From: JAEXNA01 sp050486105
GTDB taxonomy: Bacteria > Vulcanimicrobiota > Xenobia > Xenobiales > JADMJV01
Assembly (NCBI GenBank): GCA_050486105.1
Contig: JBJHCR010000139.1
Span: forward strand, 1-15,646
Direction of reading: 5' to 3'
DNA: 15,646 nt
Shown: positions 1 to 6,221 of the stretch, in pieces
Numbering within the stretch: position 1 is the first letter of the stretch
Layout of the letters: each line of letters starts with the position of its first letter
Position numbers and translations under genes: made by a program
Notes under the pieces: model-generated
Told to the model about the DNA's origin: nothing
The model's database searches: none
Seen by the model: the letters and a program-made list of their open reading frames with translations, nothing else

Positions 1-2
1 GT

Positions 3-392
3 GCGATACCCCGGGAGAACACAGATACGGGAGAGCTCCAGCGTGTTCTTCCGTCTCGAGGAACCGGAGCGCCCGTCCGGGCGCCCACCCAGAAGATCAA
101 TGGGCAACACGCCATCGACCTGCTCTCCAGGATGCTGGCCGATGGGGTGGACGCCAAGATCCGCGGCGGAGCCAATGCCTACATGGTCTTATACGGACCC
201 GGAGCGACCATCGACATCGCCGGGGGCAACCATGTTTCCGGGGCCATCGTCGCTAAATCGGTGAGGATCATCGGTGGTTCTCATTTTCACTACGATGTGG
301 ACTTGAGGCAGAATTTGCCACCTACCCTATCCGGACTTGGCGGGGGAGCGGGTCCTGGTGGGGTCAGCGTGATCAGTTGGCAGAGGTTCTAG
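3..392 (+). CDS. PilX-like prepilin, C-terminal part (5' end outside window)
   Basis: This reading frame is open from the left edge with no stop, so it is the 3' part of a longer gene whose start lies outside the window. The visible residues are rich in Gly, Ile and Val and read as short beta strands (GPGATIDIAGG, SGAIVAKSVRIIGG), ending in HFHYDVDL, a glycine-rich linker and VISWQRF. This pattern is typical of the C-terminal beta-solenoid-like domain of large PilX/DUF7305-type prepilin proteins, which are exported and assembled with type IV pilus or pseudopilus machinery. Two more prepilin genes follow on the same strand, which supports the call. An ATG at 132 lies inside the domain and is not a natural start. 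The tail recurs in degraded form at 1510-1663. The family call is from memory of the fold and context. Confidence 0.7.
   Translation, partial: AIPRENTDTGELQRVLPSRGTGAPVRAPTQKINGQHAIDLLSRMLADGVDAKIRGGANAYMVLYGPGATIDIAGGNHVSGAIVAKSVRIIGGSHFHYDVDLRQNLPPTLSGLGGGAGPGGVSVISWQRF
364..382 (+). repeat. 19-base exact repeat of pilin gene 3' end
   Basis: The 19 bases here recur exactly at 1635-1653. In both places they encode the SVISWQ that ends the PilX-like tail, and both copies reach a TAG stop three codons later. They are the best-conserved part of a longer diverged duplication, roughly 239-392 against 1510-1663. Confidence 0.85.
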
Positions 393-503
393 GAGGCCGC
401 TTCCATCTCCATGCTGGACTTTGAGCGGATACTTGAACCTCCTTGGTGCGGACTGATAGTTTCATCTGAGGCGGTTTTTCTCAGGATAGGGTATGCTTGA
501 GCT

Positions 504-920
504 GTGACCTTGCGACCCTCCCATAGAAATCAGGCTGGAACTCTCCTCATTGAGGCCATGGTCAGCTTCTTGATCTTCTTGCTGGCGGCCATGGTCTTTT
601 ATTCACTTCTGGCCACCTCTCGGCGAGCCGAAAGCAAGTCTCGAGAGACGGTAGCGGCGGTGGCTCTAGCGCGAGAAGTTCTCGAGGGGGCCCAGGGATT
701 AGGGTATGATGCTCTCCCCTTGGGAGAAGAGAAGGGGGAGCTGTTGTTGGCCTCTGAGCGAGACGGACCTACCAGACGCAGCGGAGTCACGGGACAAACC
801 CGTTTAGTTTATACTCGAGTGGTACGGCAGGTCCCAGGTCGAATGGTCAAGAGCGTGGTCACCACCGTAACTTGGCACAACGGTCGGGTGGAGATCGAAG
901 GCTATGTTGGCAATATCTAA
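504..920 (+). CDS. PilV-like type IV prepilin (minor pseudopilin)
   Basis: This 138-residue protein has a short basic leader ending in QAG, then TLLIEAMVSFLIFLLAAMVF. That is a type III prepilin signal: Gly at -1, Glu at +5 and about 20 hydrophobic residues forming the helix that packs in the pilus core. The rest is a small globular region with VVRQV and TVTWHNGRVEIEGYVG strands, as in PilV or GspI-like minor pilins. A PilD-type prepilin peptidase would cleave after the Gly in the inner membrane. The GTG start at 504 is chosen because it gives a leader of normal length; no good Shine-Dalgarno lies before it. The gene follows the PilX-like gene by 111 bases, in which I see nothing else, and its last 17 bases overlap the PilW-like gene, so the two are translationally linked. 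Confidence 0.82.
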   Translation: MTLRPSHRNQAGTLLIEAMVSFLIFLLAAMVFYSLLATSRRAESKSRETVAAVALAREVLEGAQGLGYDALPLGEEKGELLLASERDGPTRRSGVTGQTRLVYTRVVRQVPGRMVKSVVTTVTWHNGRVEIEGYVGNI

Positions 921-1485
921 CAGAACAGCGGGCACCTGGGCTATGACTCTGACGGAGGTCATCGTTTATTGCTTTCTGTTGGCGGTCTTTTCGGTCACTG
1001 CGTTTCTCTCGATGCCCGCCTCTCAGAATCGCAGTTTGGAAAATTTGGAGCACGCTACCACCGAGATGAGTTTAGTCATGACTCGGCTCTCGAAAGAGAT
1101 GAGCAACAGTAGCCGGAGCCGGGTGATAGTGAGCACCGAACCTAGGGGAGTCGTCTTTCTCTCCGCTAGCACCCCTGCCCGAGAGGTCTTCACCTACAAC
1201 AGTAGCGGCGAGCTGCTGTGGGAAGGGTGGGTCGGATACTTTTTGGTCAAAGGCGAACTGCTTCGAACCTGGCAGCCCTTGAAGGTACCTGCGGTGGTGG
1301 CCTCGGTGGGAAGCGCGCCGATGACCCAGGAGCTGTTGGGAGCAAGGCCCGTGCCTGTAGCTCGAGGGATCAACGAATTTCGAGTTGTCCCGGAAAAGGG
1401 AAATGTTTTTCGAATAACGGCTCGCCTGGAAATTCAAGGGTCGTCTATGGAGCTGCAGTCTGGGGTGGTGGTGAGAAATCGATGA
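904..1485 (+). CDS. PilW-like type IV prepilin (minor pseudopilin)
   Basis: This 193-residue protein has a leader to about residue 13, then AMTLTEVIVYCFLLAVFSVTAFL. Glu lies at +5 after a cleavage site between Ala13 and Met14, so the residue at -1 is Ala rather than the usual Gly; processing may be slower or depend on a tolerant peptidase. The later region (EHATTEMSLVMTRLSKEMSNSS, then FLSAS, VFTYNSSGELLW and INEFRVVPEKGNVFRITARLEI) follows the layout of PilW/GspJ minor pilins: a long amphipathic alpha1 helix followed by beta strands. The ATG at 904 overlaps the end of the PilV-like gene by 17 bases. At the 3' end an ATGA overlap joins it to a decayed PilX-like gene, giving a V-W-X order typical of minor-pilin clusters. 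Confidence 0.8.
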   Translation: MLAISNRTAGTWAMTLTEVIVYCFLLAVFSVTAFLSMPASQNRSLENLEHATTEMSLVMTRLSKEMSNSSRSRVIVSTEPRGVVFLSASTPAREVFTYNSSGELLWEGWVGYFLVKGELLRTWQPLKVPAVVASVGSAPMTQELLGARPVPVARGINEFRVVPEKGNVFRITARLEIQGSSMELQSGVVVRNR

Positions 1486-1663
1486 TGATCATGATTCGCC
1501 AACAATCGAGAGGAGCCATCGTGGCCCAGTCGGTGAAAATCTCCGGAAACTCACGCTTTCATTACGATGAGGATCTTAGAAAAAACTGCCGCCGGCCCTG
1601 GACGAGATTGGCTCAGGAGCAGGTCCGAGCGGGATCAGCGTGATCAGTTGGCAACGCTTCTAG
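1482..1663 (+). pseudogene. Decayed PilX-like prepilin: leader fused to tail, frameshifted
   Basis: The frame opens with ATG at 1482, overlapping the stop of the PilW-like gene, and reads MMIMIRQQSRGA, which looks like a prepilin leader up to the Gly cleavage site. It then jumps directly to the tail of the PilX domain (AIVAQSVKISGN, RFHYDEDLRKN). The hydrophobic helix and all of the middle are missing. Near 1580-1588 one base has been lost: reading on in frame gives CRRPWTRL and a stop at 1641-1643, whereas the next frame gives LPPALDEIGSGAGPSGISV and then ISWQRF, ending at 1663 exactly like the intact copy at 392. I infer an internal deletion, perhaps between short repeats encoding RGAIV-like and SGAIV, followed by a frameshift. 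The final 20 bases overlap the convergent gene on the other strand. Confidence 0.82.
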
Positions 1664-2312
1664 CCACCCGACCGGTGAGCATGCCATAGGTCAAGAAACG
1701 GATGGCTTCGATCCGTTCTCGCACCAGAAAGCGATCCAAAGAAAGCAAGAACTCGTCTAGGGGTGCCTTCTCACGGGAGCGGTCGGTCTCCAAGAAGTCT
1801 AGGATGGATTGAGGCAGCTCTCGATGTTTGGCCAATAGGTCAACAGCCTGCCAAAGCTGGGCTTGAGTGTTCACTGCAGGGAAAGACCACAGTCGATGCT
1901 CACTCAGGTTCCGTCCTAGTTCCAACCACAGGTTTTCCGGCAGCGGGCCCACCGCTTCGGCAGCCCGGCAGAGCGCGTGTGGGAAAAGACGCAGAGCCTG
2001 CATAAACAGATGCTGATCTCGCTGGGCCAGGCGTCGACATCCGGCGAGCAAGTTTTGGGCTCGTTCGGGTTTCCGGGTGCGGTCTTCGAGATGATTCAGG
2101 CACGGGTCGGGCAAACCCGACAACTGGGTCCGATTTTCGCTTGAAAGGTGAGGCCAGAGGGATCTCCAAAATTCGGCTGATTCAAGACTCGGGCTGAAAG
2201 GAGGTTTGCAGATCCGATCACAGAAACCGCGGAAGTCGTTCTGGTCTGACTCCGAAAAACTCGAGTTCTGTCTCAGGAGGAGGTCGCGCTTTTCTTGGTA
2301 GGAGAGATCCAT
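1644..2312 (-). CDS. Hypothetical helical protein, 222 residues
   Basis: I do not recognise this protein. The start at 2312 (MDLSYQEKRDLL) is preferred over an upstream ATG at 2645, because the longer form would run through the divergent gene at 2361-2756. The product is soluble, with no signal peptide or membrane segment, and appears mostly alpha-helical, rich in Leu, Arg, Ser and Glu. Its C-terminal half (AQLWQAVDLLAKHRELPQ, LDEFLLSLDRFLVRERIEAI) reads as regular amphipathic helices. Cys residues occur at several places but form no clear metal site. It shares a 48-base divergent intergenic region with the TPR-like gene, so the two may be co-regulated. Its 3' end converges on, and overlaps by 20 bases, the pilin remnant. 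Confidence 0.6.
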   Translation of the reverse strand: MDLSYQEKRDLLLRQNSSFSESDQNDFRGFCDRICKPPFSPSLESAEFWRSLWPHLSSENRTQLSGLPDPCLNHLEDRTRKPERAQNLLAGCRRLAQRDQHLFMQALRLFPHALCRAAEAVGPLPENLWLELGRNLSEHRLWSFPAVNTQAQLWQAVDLLAKHRELPQSILDFLETDRSREKAPLDEFLLSLDRFLVRERIEAIRFLTYGMLTGRVARSVAN

Positions 2313-2360
2313 CGATCTCAGTTTAGACTTCCCGGACCGGGGCTGGCAAGGGAGAAACAC

Positions 2361-2756
2361 ATGTTTGAAGATCTTTGGGATGAGTCGGACCTCGAGTTGA
2401 CGGTGAATCGCTTGCGAGTTCACGTCCTTACCTTGAAAAAGAACGGCAAACTTTACGAACTGTTCCGACTCTATGGTGACCTTGCTCGGGCCCTGGCTTT
2501 GTCTGGGGATCACCATTCGGCTCAAGACTCCCTCAACGACGCCGAGTTCTTGGTGGTGGAGCATCAGTGGCGGGGTCAAGGTGCCGAAGCCTGGTGCTTT
2601 CTCTTTCGGGCCGAGGTGTTGCACCTCTTCGGCCACGCAAAGCACGCCCAGAGAAATCTTGAGAAAGCTCGAACTCTAGTGAGGTTGACCAGGGTGGTTG
2701 ACGATGAGCTTGAGCAGCGTTTGAAAGACCTGGAGAGTGGACTTGAATTGGTCTGA
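2361..2756 (+). CDS. Small TPR-like protein, 131 residues
   Basis: The ATG at 2361 follows a good ribosome-binding site (AGGGAGA ending about 6 bases before it), which makes it a better start than the in-frame upstream alternative at 2295. The protein is wholly helical. Two helix pairs resemble tetratricopeptide repeats: about residues 33-65 (LYELFRLYGDLARALALSGDHHSAQ, then LNDAEFLVV) and about 74-110 (AEAWCFLFRAEVLHLFGH, then RNLEKARTLVRL). Each has small residues at packing positions and an Ala near the end of the second helix. TPR folds act as protein-binding scaffolds. There is no export signal, so it is cytoplasmic. Its divergent neighbour at 1644-2312 is also helical, and a partnership is conceivable but unproven. 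Confidence 0.7.
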   Translation: MFEDLWDESDLELTVNRLRVHVLTLKKNGKLYELFRLYGDLARALALSGDHHSAQDSLNDAEFLVVEHQWRGQGAEAWCFLFRAEVLHLFGHAKHAQRNLEKARTLVRLTRVVDDELEQRLKDLESGLELV

Positions 2757-2902
2757 GGCTCCACCTTTAAGTGGTCTAGAGTTGAGTTGAAGTGTGGATT
2801 TAGCTCAGCCAGTTCCCACTGATCGAGCGAGTGGGGGGGCACTGCCAGCAAACCCGCACCAGAATTTCTGCATGGGGATTGCCGCTCCGCTCTTTGGAGG
2901 CC

Positions 2903-2996
2903 CAGTCCGTTCTGGCAATGCCTGAGCGTTCCAGGTTCGACAACTCCCGGCTTCCGAGAGCCAAGCTCGGTCTGGCCACACAGGAGTCTTCCAGGT
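2903..2996 (+). repeat. Imperfect direct repeat, 34-base units 60 bases apart
   Basis: Bases 2903-2936 and 2963-2996 align without gaps. They share blocks such as TCTGGC and TTCCAGGT, with substitutions scattered between. Weaker similarity extends to the left (both sides end in GCC). A period of exactly 60 is a multiple of three and could mean an old coding repeat, but could equally be two arms of a structured RNA or chance duplication. Confidence 0.45.
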
Positions 2997-3152
2997 GCAA
3001 ACCAGGTCGCTGCACCCGACTGGGTGCGAGTGGTTCAGGGGTTCGGAATTTGGATGAGCTTTTGCGGGAGAGCATCTGTGTCTTTAGGTGTTTCACATTC
3101 TTAGAATACTCATATCGTTGGGCCGGATCCGTGGAAAAATTTGACTTTTTCG

Positions 3153-3187
3153 TTAACCATGTAGCCGGCTTGTAAACAGATGGTTAA
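3153..3187. promoter_or_regulatory. 8-base inverted repeat TTAACCAT/ATGGTTAA
   Basis: Perfect 8-base arms lie at 3153-3160 and 3180-3187, separated by 19 bases. The surroundings are AT-rich, with a TTGACT hexamer just to the left at about 3141-3146. It could be a regulator site or an RNA stem. No gene begins close by on either strand, so its target is unclear. Confidence 0.35.
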
Positions 3188-3304
3188 AATCCTGGCACGG
3201 GAACTCTAGAGAATTCACTTTGGGGTTATGGACTCTTTGAAATGCGAAGAAAGAGAAGATCCGTCTTCTTTGCCAAAGCATTCATGAGCGCGCGCCCGCA
3301 AACG

Positions 3305-3348
3305 CAACTAAGCAGCCGATCCTCGGGTTGGGATCCGCTGCTTAGTTG
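3305..3348 (-). terminator. Strong hairpin after the phasin-like gene
   Basis: A perfect 12-base stem (CAACTAAGCAGC with GCTGCTTAGTTG) is extended by a mismatch and a further five pairs (GATCC/GGATC) around a small loop. It begins 18 bases after the stop of the leftward gene at 3367, the right place for a transcription terminator. The sequence after the stem in the leftward direction has only a short T run, so termination may be weak, or the stem may mainly protect the mRNA 3' end. Confidence 0.6.
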
Positions 3349-3366
3349 AATTGTAGTGGTGAGCGT

Positions 3367-3633
3367 TTAGTTCGCAGAAACGGCTTTGCGGGTTTCGGCG
3401 ATCTGCTTTTCCATCATTTCTCGGCCGGTCTTGATCGACTCGCTGACGAAGGACTCAGCGGCCTGACCCTGTTTGCCCATTAGGCCGAGGATGGCTTCGT
3501 TGGTGGCCATCATTTGCTCGCGGCTCTTGACCGCGTGGTTCAATAAAATCTGAACCATTTCTTCATTGCGCTGCTGCATTTCAGCCAGAACTTCCATGTT
3601 TCTCTTGGCGGCGGTGATCATCATATCCATCAT
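3367..3633 (-). CDS. Small phasin-like amphipathic helical protein
   Basis: The ATG at 3633 follows a clear ribosome-binding site (AGAGGA about 6 bases before it), so the 88-residue form (MMDMMITAAKRNMEVLAEMQQR) is chosen over a longer reading from 3678. The whole chain is one or two long amphipathic helices rich in Met, Gln, Glu and Lys, with periodic Met/Leu/Ile and a stretch QAAESFVSESIKTGREMMEKQ that strongly resembles phasins, the surface proteins of polyhydroxyalkanoate granules. No PHA synthase or depolymerase is in the window, so this role is inferred from composition only. A general coiled-coil protein is the alternative. A small hairpin CGGAG/CTCCG (3651-3665) lies in its leader, and a strong hairpin follows it. 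Confidence 0.65.
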   Translation of the reverse strand: MMDMMITAAKRNMEVLAEMQQRNEEMVQILLNHAVKSREQMMATNEAILGLMGKQGQAAESFVSESIKTGREMMEKQIAETRKAVSAN

Positions 3634-3812
3634 CTTGGTTCCTCTTTCGTCGGAGTGTTGCTCCGTTGTTCTGACCACAGATTACGGCAGAGCGGTTGCA
3701 AACAGATTGCACGGTAGCGACAGTGATAGTTGCAACTAAGGGTTTTGGCTGGGAACAAGGGGCCGATAGGAAAAGCCAGGCGGGTCGACTGGCGCCAACC
3801 ACATTCCTCGAT

Positions 3813-4199
3813 TCACCAGATAGTGGTCACAAAGTCATAATTTCGAATCGCCAAGTCTTTGGAAACTAGTGAGCCTCCTAGTTTTCGTGCGGTTGCTACG
3901 ATCATGCGGTCGGCGGGGTCACGGTGGAATTCTCCTGGCAACCGGTAGGCACCAAGAGTGATCGCTGGATTGAGGGGCACAACTTGCACTCTTGGAAGAG
4001 CTGCCTCAAACCATTCCTCCGGGGTCACCTTCAATTCAATTTTACCTCTGGAGAACAGTAAGGAAAGCTCCCATATGGAAATGCTGGAGATGGCGAGCTT
4101 GTCGCGAGGCGCGGAATCGATCGCTTCGCTCGCCTGAGCGGAAAGGCGATGGGGCTCACTCAAGGCCCACCACCAAACGTGAGTATCCAAAATCAGCAT
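3813..4199 (-). CDS. VapC-like PIN-domain toxin (RNase)
   Basis: This 128-residue protein is a complete PIN domain. Acidic residues that bind the catalytic metal sit where expected: Asp5 in LILDTHVWWW, Glu44 in SIWELSLL, Asp97 in FHRDPADRMIVATA and Asp115 in LVSKDLAI. PIN toxins of the VapC group cut RNA, usually tRNA or rRNA, and stop growth when not bound by their antitoxin. The subgroup signature DPADRMIVATA is that of the COG3744-type PIN nucleases commonly paired with Phd/YefM antitoxins, which matches the gene just upstream. The start at 4199 overlaps the antitoxin stop (TGATG), so the two are translationally coupled; an upstream ATG at 4214 lies inside the antitoxin and is less likely. 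All catalytic residues are present, so the toxin should be active. Confidence 0.92.
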   Translation of the reverse strand: MLILDTHVWWWALSEPHRLSAQASEAIDSAPRDKLAISSISIWELSLLFSRGKIELKVTPEEWFEAALPRVQVVPLNPAITLGAYRLPGEFHRDPADRMIVATARKLGGSLVSKDLAIRNYDFVTTIW

Positions 4200-4423
4200 C
4201 AGTCGAATGACCACTCGTCTTGCGTGGACTCGACAATGTCTTCCGATGAGGTGCCCATTCCAGAGAGGCAGCCCAGCAGCGGAGTCGGTTTCCCGGGGAT
4301 GTAGGGGACAAGTCTAGCAATAGGCTTTCCGCGCTTGGTAATGATGATGTCAGTCTGATCCTCGTTGACCAGGTCTAGCAGCCTGAGGCATTGAGCCTTG
4401 AATGAGCTGGCACTGTACTCCAT
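4199..4423 (-). CDS. Phd/YefM-family antitoxin
   Basis: This 74-residue protein has the standard Phd/YefM layout. The N-terminal half (MEYSASSFKAQCLRLLDLVNE, then DIIITKRGKPIARLVPY) is the dimeric DNA-binding fold, with the conserved TKRGKPIARLVP strand-turn-strand. The C-terminal part (SEDIVESTQDEWSFD) is acidic and would thread into the PIN toxin active site. Antitoxins of this kind bind the toxin and repress their own operon. It is followed by the toxin with a one-base stop/start overlap. The upstream region holds a TTGACA hexamer and a repeated GACTATT element that could be the autoregulatory site. Confidence 0.92.
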   Translation of the reverse strand: MEYSASSFKAQCLRLLDLVNEDQTDIIITKRGKPIARLVPYIPGKPTPLLGCLSGMGTSSEDIVESTQDEWSFD

Positions 4424-4429
4424 GATCCT

Positions 4430-4474
4430 AGACTATTCAAAACATGGTCATCTGTCAATTGACTATTTCGAAAT
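4430..4474 (-). promoter_or_regulatory. Promoter and likely operator of the toxin-antitoxin operon
   Basis: On the minus strand a perfect -35 hexamer TTGACA (4458-4453) is followed after 17 bases by a poor -10, TAGTCT (4435-4430). Around it, GACTATT occurs twice on the plus strand, at 4431 and 4461, exactly 30 bases apart (about three helical turns), each followed by an A-rich stretch and TGG. Two palindromes, TCAATTGA (4455-4462) and ATTTCGAAAT (4465-4474), overlap or flank the -35. This is a plausible site for conditional repression by the antitoxin-toxin complex. The -10 assignment is uncertain. Confidence 0.5.
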
Positions 4475-4493
4475 GGCCGATGGCGGAGGCTCG

Positions 4494-4514
4494 GCGCTCT
4501 CTGCTGAAGAGCGC
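4494..4514 (-). terminator. 7-base-pair hairpin after the secreted-protein gene
   Basis: GCGCTCT (4494-4500) pairs perfectly with AGAGCGC (4508-4514) around a 7-base loop. It lies 40 bases past the stop of the leftward gene at 4554, with a smaller GGCC/GGCC stem between. There is no T tract, so this is only a possible terminator. Confidence 0.4.
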
Positions 4515-4553
4515 TCCAGAGATTCGGCCTAATGGCCTAGAGGAGAGGGACGT

Positions 4554-5228
4554 TCAGCGCTTCACATAGTGGCTGTTCTTGGTCACGATGGTGACCTCGT
4601 TTTTCTTCTCCACCACGGTGGATTGAGACAGATGACTGGTGCCGTCGGGCAGGCGGTCGAAGGTGGCGTCAATCTCCACGACTTCGTCGGGACTGTCCAG
4701 GTAGGAGTTGACTTGGACCGATTTCAAGACCTTTTCGGAGGCATCAAAGACCAGGACCAAGATATCGTCAGGTTTCAGGTAGCCTTTGAATGTGAATCGC
4801 GTTTGGGTGGGCCCGCCAGAGGTATCCACTGTCATATGGCCGCTCTTGAAGACCGCTTCCAGCTTTTCCGGATCAGGGTGAGCGTAGGATTGAAGCAGTT
4901 GACCTAGCTTCTGCATGGAGTCCTTGAAATCCTCAACCTTGCGCTCTTTAATACGTTTTCGCAGCGGACCTCGGACCTTTTTTTCTGGCGCGTCTTCCTC
5001 GCTGATCTTGGTCTTGACGGGCTGCCCGTTGACATCTAGAGTCACCGTGGAAACGGTGGTTCGTTTCAGCTCACCCCCAACACTGAGGGTCTGCTCTTCC
5101 TGCCAACTGTATTTTGCCAGCTGGGCTTTGTTGCTCGCGGCGGAGGCCTTGAGGCCTTCCAGAGCCTCGGGTTGGGCGACGGCACTCGTCGTCAAGATTA
5201 AAGCGAAAAGTATCCACAGATTTCTCAT
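4554..5228 (-). CDS. Exported protein of unknown function, 224 residues
   Basis: The protein begins MRNLWILFALILTTSAVAQP, a classical signal peptide with a likely cleavage after AVA, so it is exported. The mature part has a charged region (SWQEEQTLSVGGELKRTT, then VNGQPVKTKISEED and a basic stretch RGPLRKRIKERK near residue 90), followed by a beta-rich second half (FTFKGYLKPDDILVLVFDAS, VEIDATFDRLPDGTSHL). Similar secreted proteins of unknown function, with a conserved region like MQKLGQLLQSYAHPDPEKL, occur in Acidobacteria-like and other environmental genomes as far as I recall; no activity is known to me. No Cys follows the signal, so it is not a lipoprotein. It stands alone, leftward, with 150 bases to the next gene upstream. 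Confidence 0.75.
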   Translation of the reverse strand: MRNLWILFALILTTSAVAQPEALEGLKASAASNKAQLAKYSWQEEQTLSVGGELKRTTVSTVTLDVNGQPVKTKISEEDAPEKKVRGPLRKRIKERKVEDFKDSMQKLGQLLQSYAHPDPEKLEAVFKSGHMTVDTSGGPTQTRFTFKGYLKPDDILVLVFDASEKVLKSVQVNSYLDSPDEVVEIDATFDRLPDGTSHLSQSTVVEKKNEVTIVTKNSHYVKR

Positions 5229-5378
5229 GAACGGGGGTTCCCGAAGGCCTAGCCATTTCCTACCCGGGGGCGTCTCAAGCCGGCCTGTTTCCTTCCGCTT
5301 CCCATGCCCAAGCCTGCTCCGTTTTGAGCCGAAAGCGGCATCCTCAGGGCACGATTGGTATTCGCTTCAGGCTGGTGT

Positions 5379-5969
5379 TCAGAAAAACCACGTACCTTGG
5401 GCCTGCACACCCCAGGTGATAGTGCCAATCATTTCATCGAAAAAGGGCACGACTTGAAGGTCTTCTTTAGTCTGAGCAGTGCCCTGCATCTCCAAGAGTC
5501 TTTTGGGCCCGAACGACTCCGGAAGCAAAACGTACAGACGATAATAGACCCTGGTCAGGCCGTCTTTGTCCCGAGTTCTATAGACCCACCTGTGACCCTG
5601 GGCTTCCCGCAGGGTAAAAGCCTCATTGGTGACCAGAGGAGCGCCTTCCCAAACAGGAAGTTTTTGGGTTTCCTTCTTGATGATGTCGTCCCATTTTCCT
5701 GATAGGGGATAGACCTCGAAGCTGACGATCGATTCCACGGGGGACCCATCAGGGGAGTCGAAAAAGAGCAGCACATTGGGATCATTTTTTGGAGACGGAG
5801 GAAGAGCTTCCCAGTCGGACGGCACACTCACTTCCAAGGGAAAATTCTCAGCTTTCACCCGTTTGGTCGGGGTGGCTTGAGCCAGCAGGCTTAAAGACAC
5901 CAAGAAGAGGGAGACGAGGACCATCGAGGTGGCCAACCTCAACACATTTTTCACTCTGATATTCCGCAT
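5379..5969 (-). CDS. Exported or anchored protein, PsbP/Mog1-like fold suspected
   Basis: Starting at the ATG at 5969 gives 196 residues with a basic N-terminus and a hydrophobic stretch MVLVSLFLVSLSLLAQA, a signal peptide with probable cleavage after AQA near residue 32. A longer reading from 6077 adds residues with no signal character and is rejected. The mature part contains FPLEVSVPSDWEALPPSP, VLLFFDSPDGSPVESIVSFEVYPLSG, WVYRTRDKDGLTRVYYRLYVLLP and FFDEMIGTITW. Strands opening with a V-P-x-x-W motif and closing with a short helix before a final strand recall PsbP/Mog1-like (DUF1795-type) proteins. That is a fold impression only. The gene is divergent from the NlpE-like gene, with about 250 bases between them in which I identify no clear promoter. 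Confidence 0.65.
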   Translation of the reverse strand: MRNIRVKNVLRLATSMVLVSLFLVSLSLLAQATPTKRVKAENFPLEVSVPSDWEALPPSPKNDPNVLLFFDSPDGSPVESIVSFEVYPLSGKWDDIIKKETQKLPVWEGAPLVTNEAFTLREAQGHRWVYRTRDKDGLTRVYYRLYVLLPESFGPKRLLEMQGTAQTKEDLQVVPFFDEMIGTITWGVQAQGTWFF

Positions 5970-6221
5970 GCAGCAAAGCTTCGTACCCGTATTTTTAATT
6001 CCCTGGCAACAGACAATCCTGTCTGCTGCCTCCTCAAGGAAGGGCCCCAGGGACATCGAGAGACCGAAAAACCGCATCCGGAGCTCAGATCCTCTTCAAA
6101 CTCGGGAGCCTGATCGATGTTGAGTTGAGAAACACGATAAAGGAAGCAAAAGGCTGCATCGGAGTAAAGTGGCAGCCCCGTGCCCAAGGCTCAAGGGAAG
6201 GAACTTGCCATCTCCAGCGCG

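Larger units (their letters stand above)
2757..3366. other. 610-base region without a convincing gene
   Basis: This stretch lies between the end of the TPR-like gene and the 3' end of the phasin-like gene. Frames of about 100 codons exist on both strands, for example 2831-3175 plus from a GTG and 2800-3096 minus, but they are rich in Arg, Ser and Cys, lack ribosome sites and look like chance. It does hold an imperfect 34-base direct repeat (2903 and 2963), a compact hairpin GCACCC/GGGTGC near 3013-3028, an inverted repeat at 3153-3187, a weak purine-pyrimidine hairpin near 3249-3275 and the strong hairpin at 3305-3348. A structured RNA is possible, but I match it to no known family. Confidence 0.5.

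Noticed and set aside
1..264. An 87-codon frame at the left edge
   Set aside because: It lacks pilin features; the third frame over the same bases continues a prepilin domain into the stop at 392.
2931..2960. GGTTCGA, like the T-arm of a tRNA
   Set aside because: The flanking bases do not form a T-stem and there is no anticodon or acceptor arm nearby.
2831..3175. A 114-codon plus-strand frame from a GTG
   Set aside because: No ribosome site, unusual Arg/Ser/Cys-rich composition and no recognisable motif; the underlying DNA repeat is reported instead.
4915..5457. 180-codon plus-strand frame opposite the exported-protein gene
   Set aside because: It runs across the start and signal peptide of the real minus-strand gene and has no coherent features.
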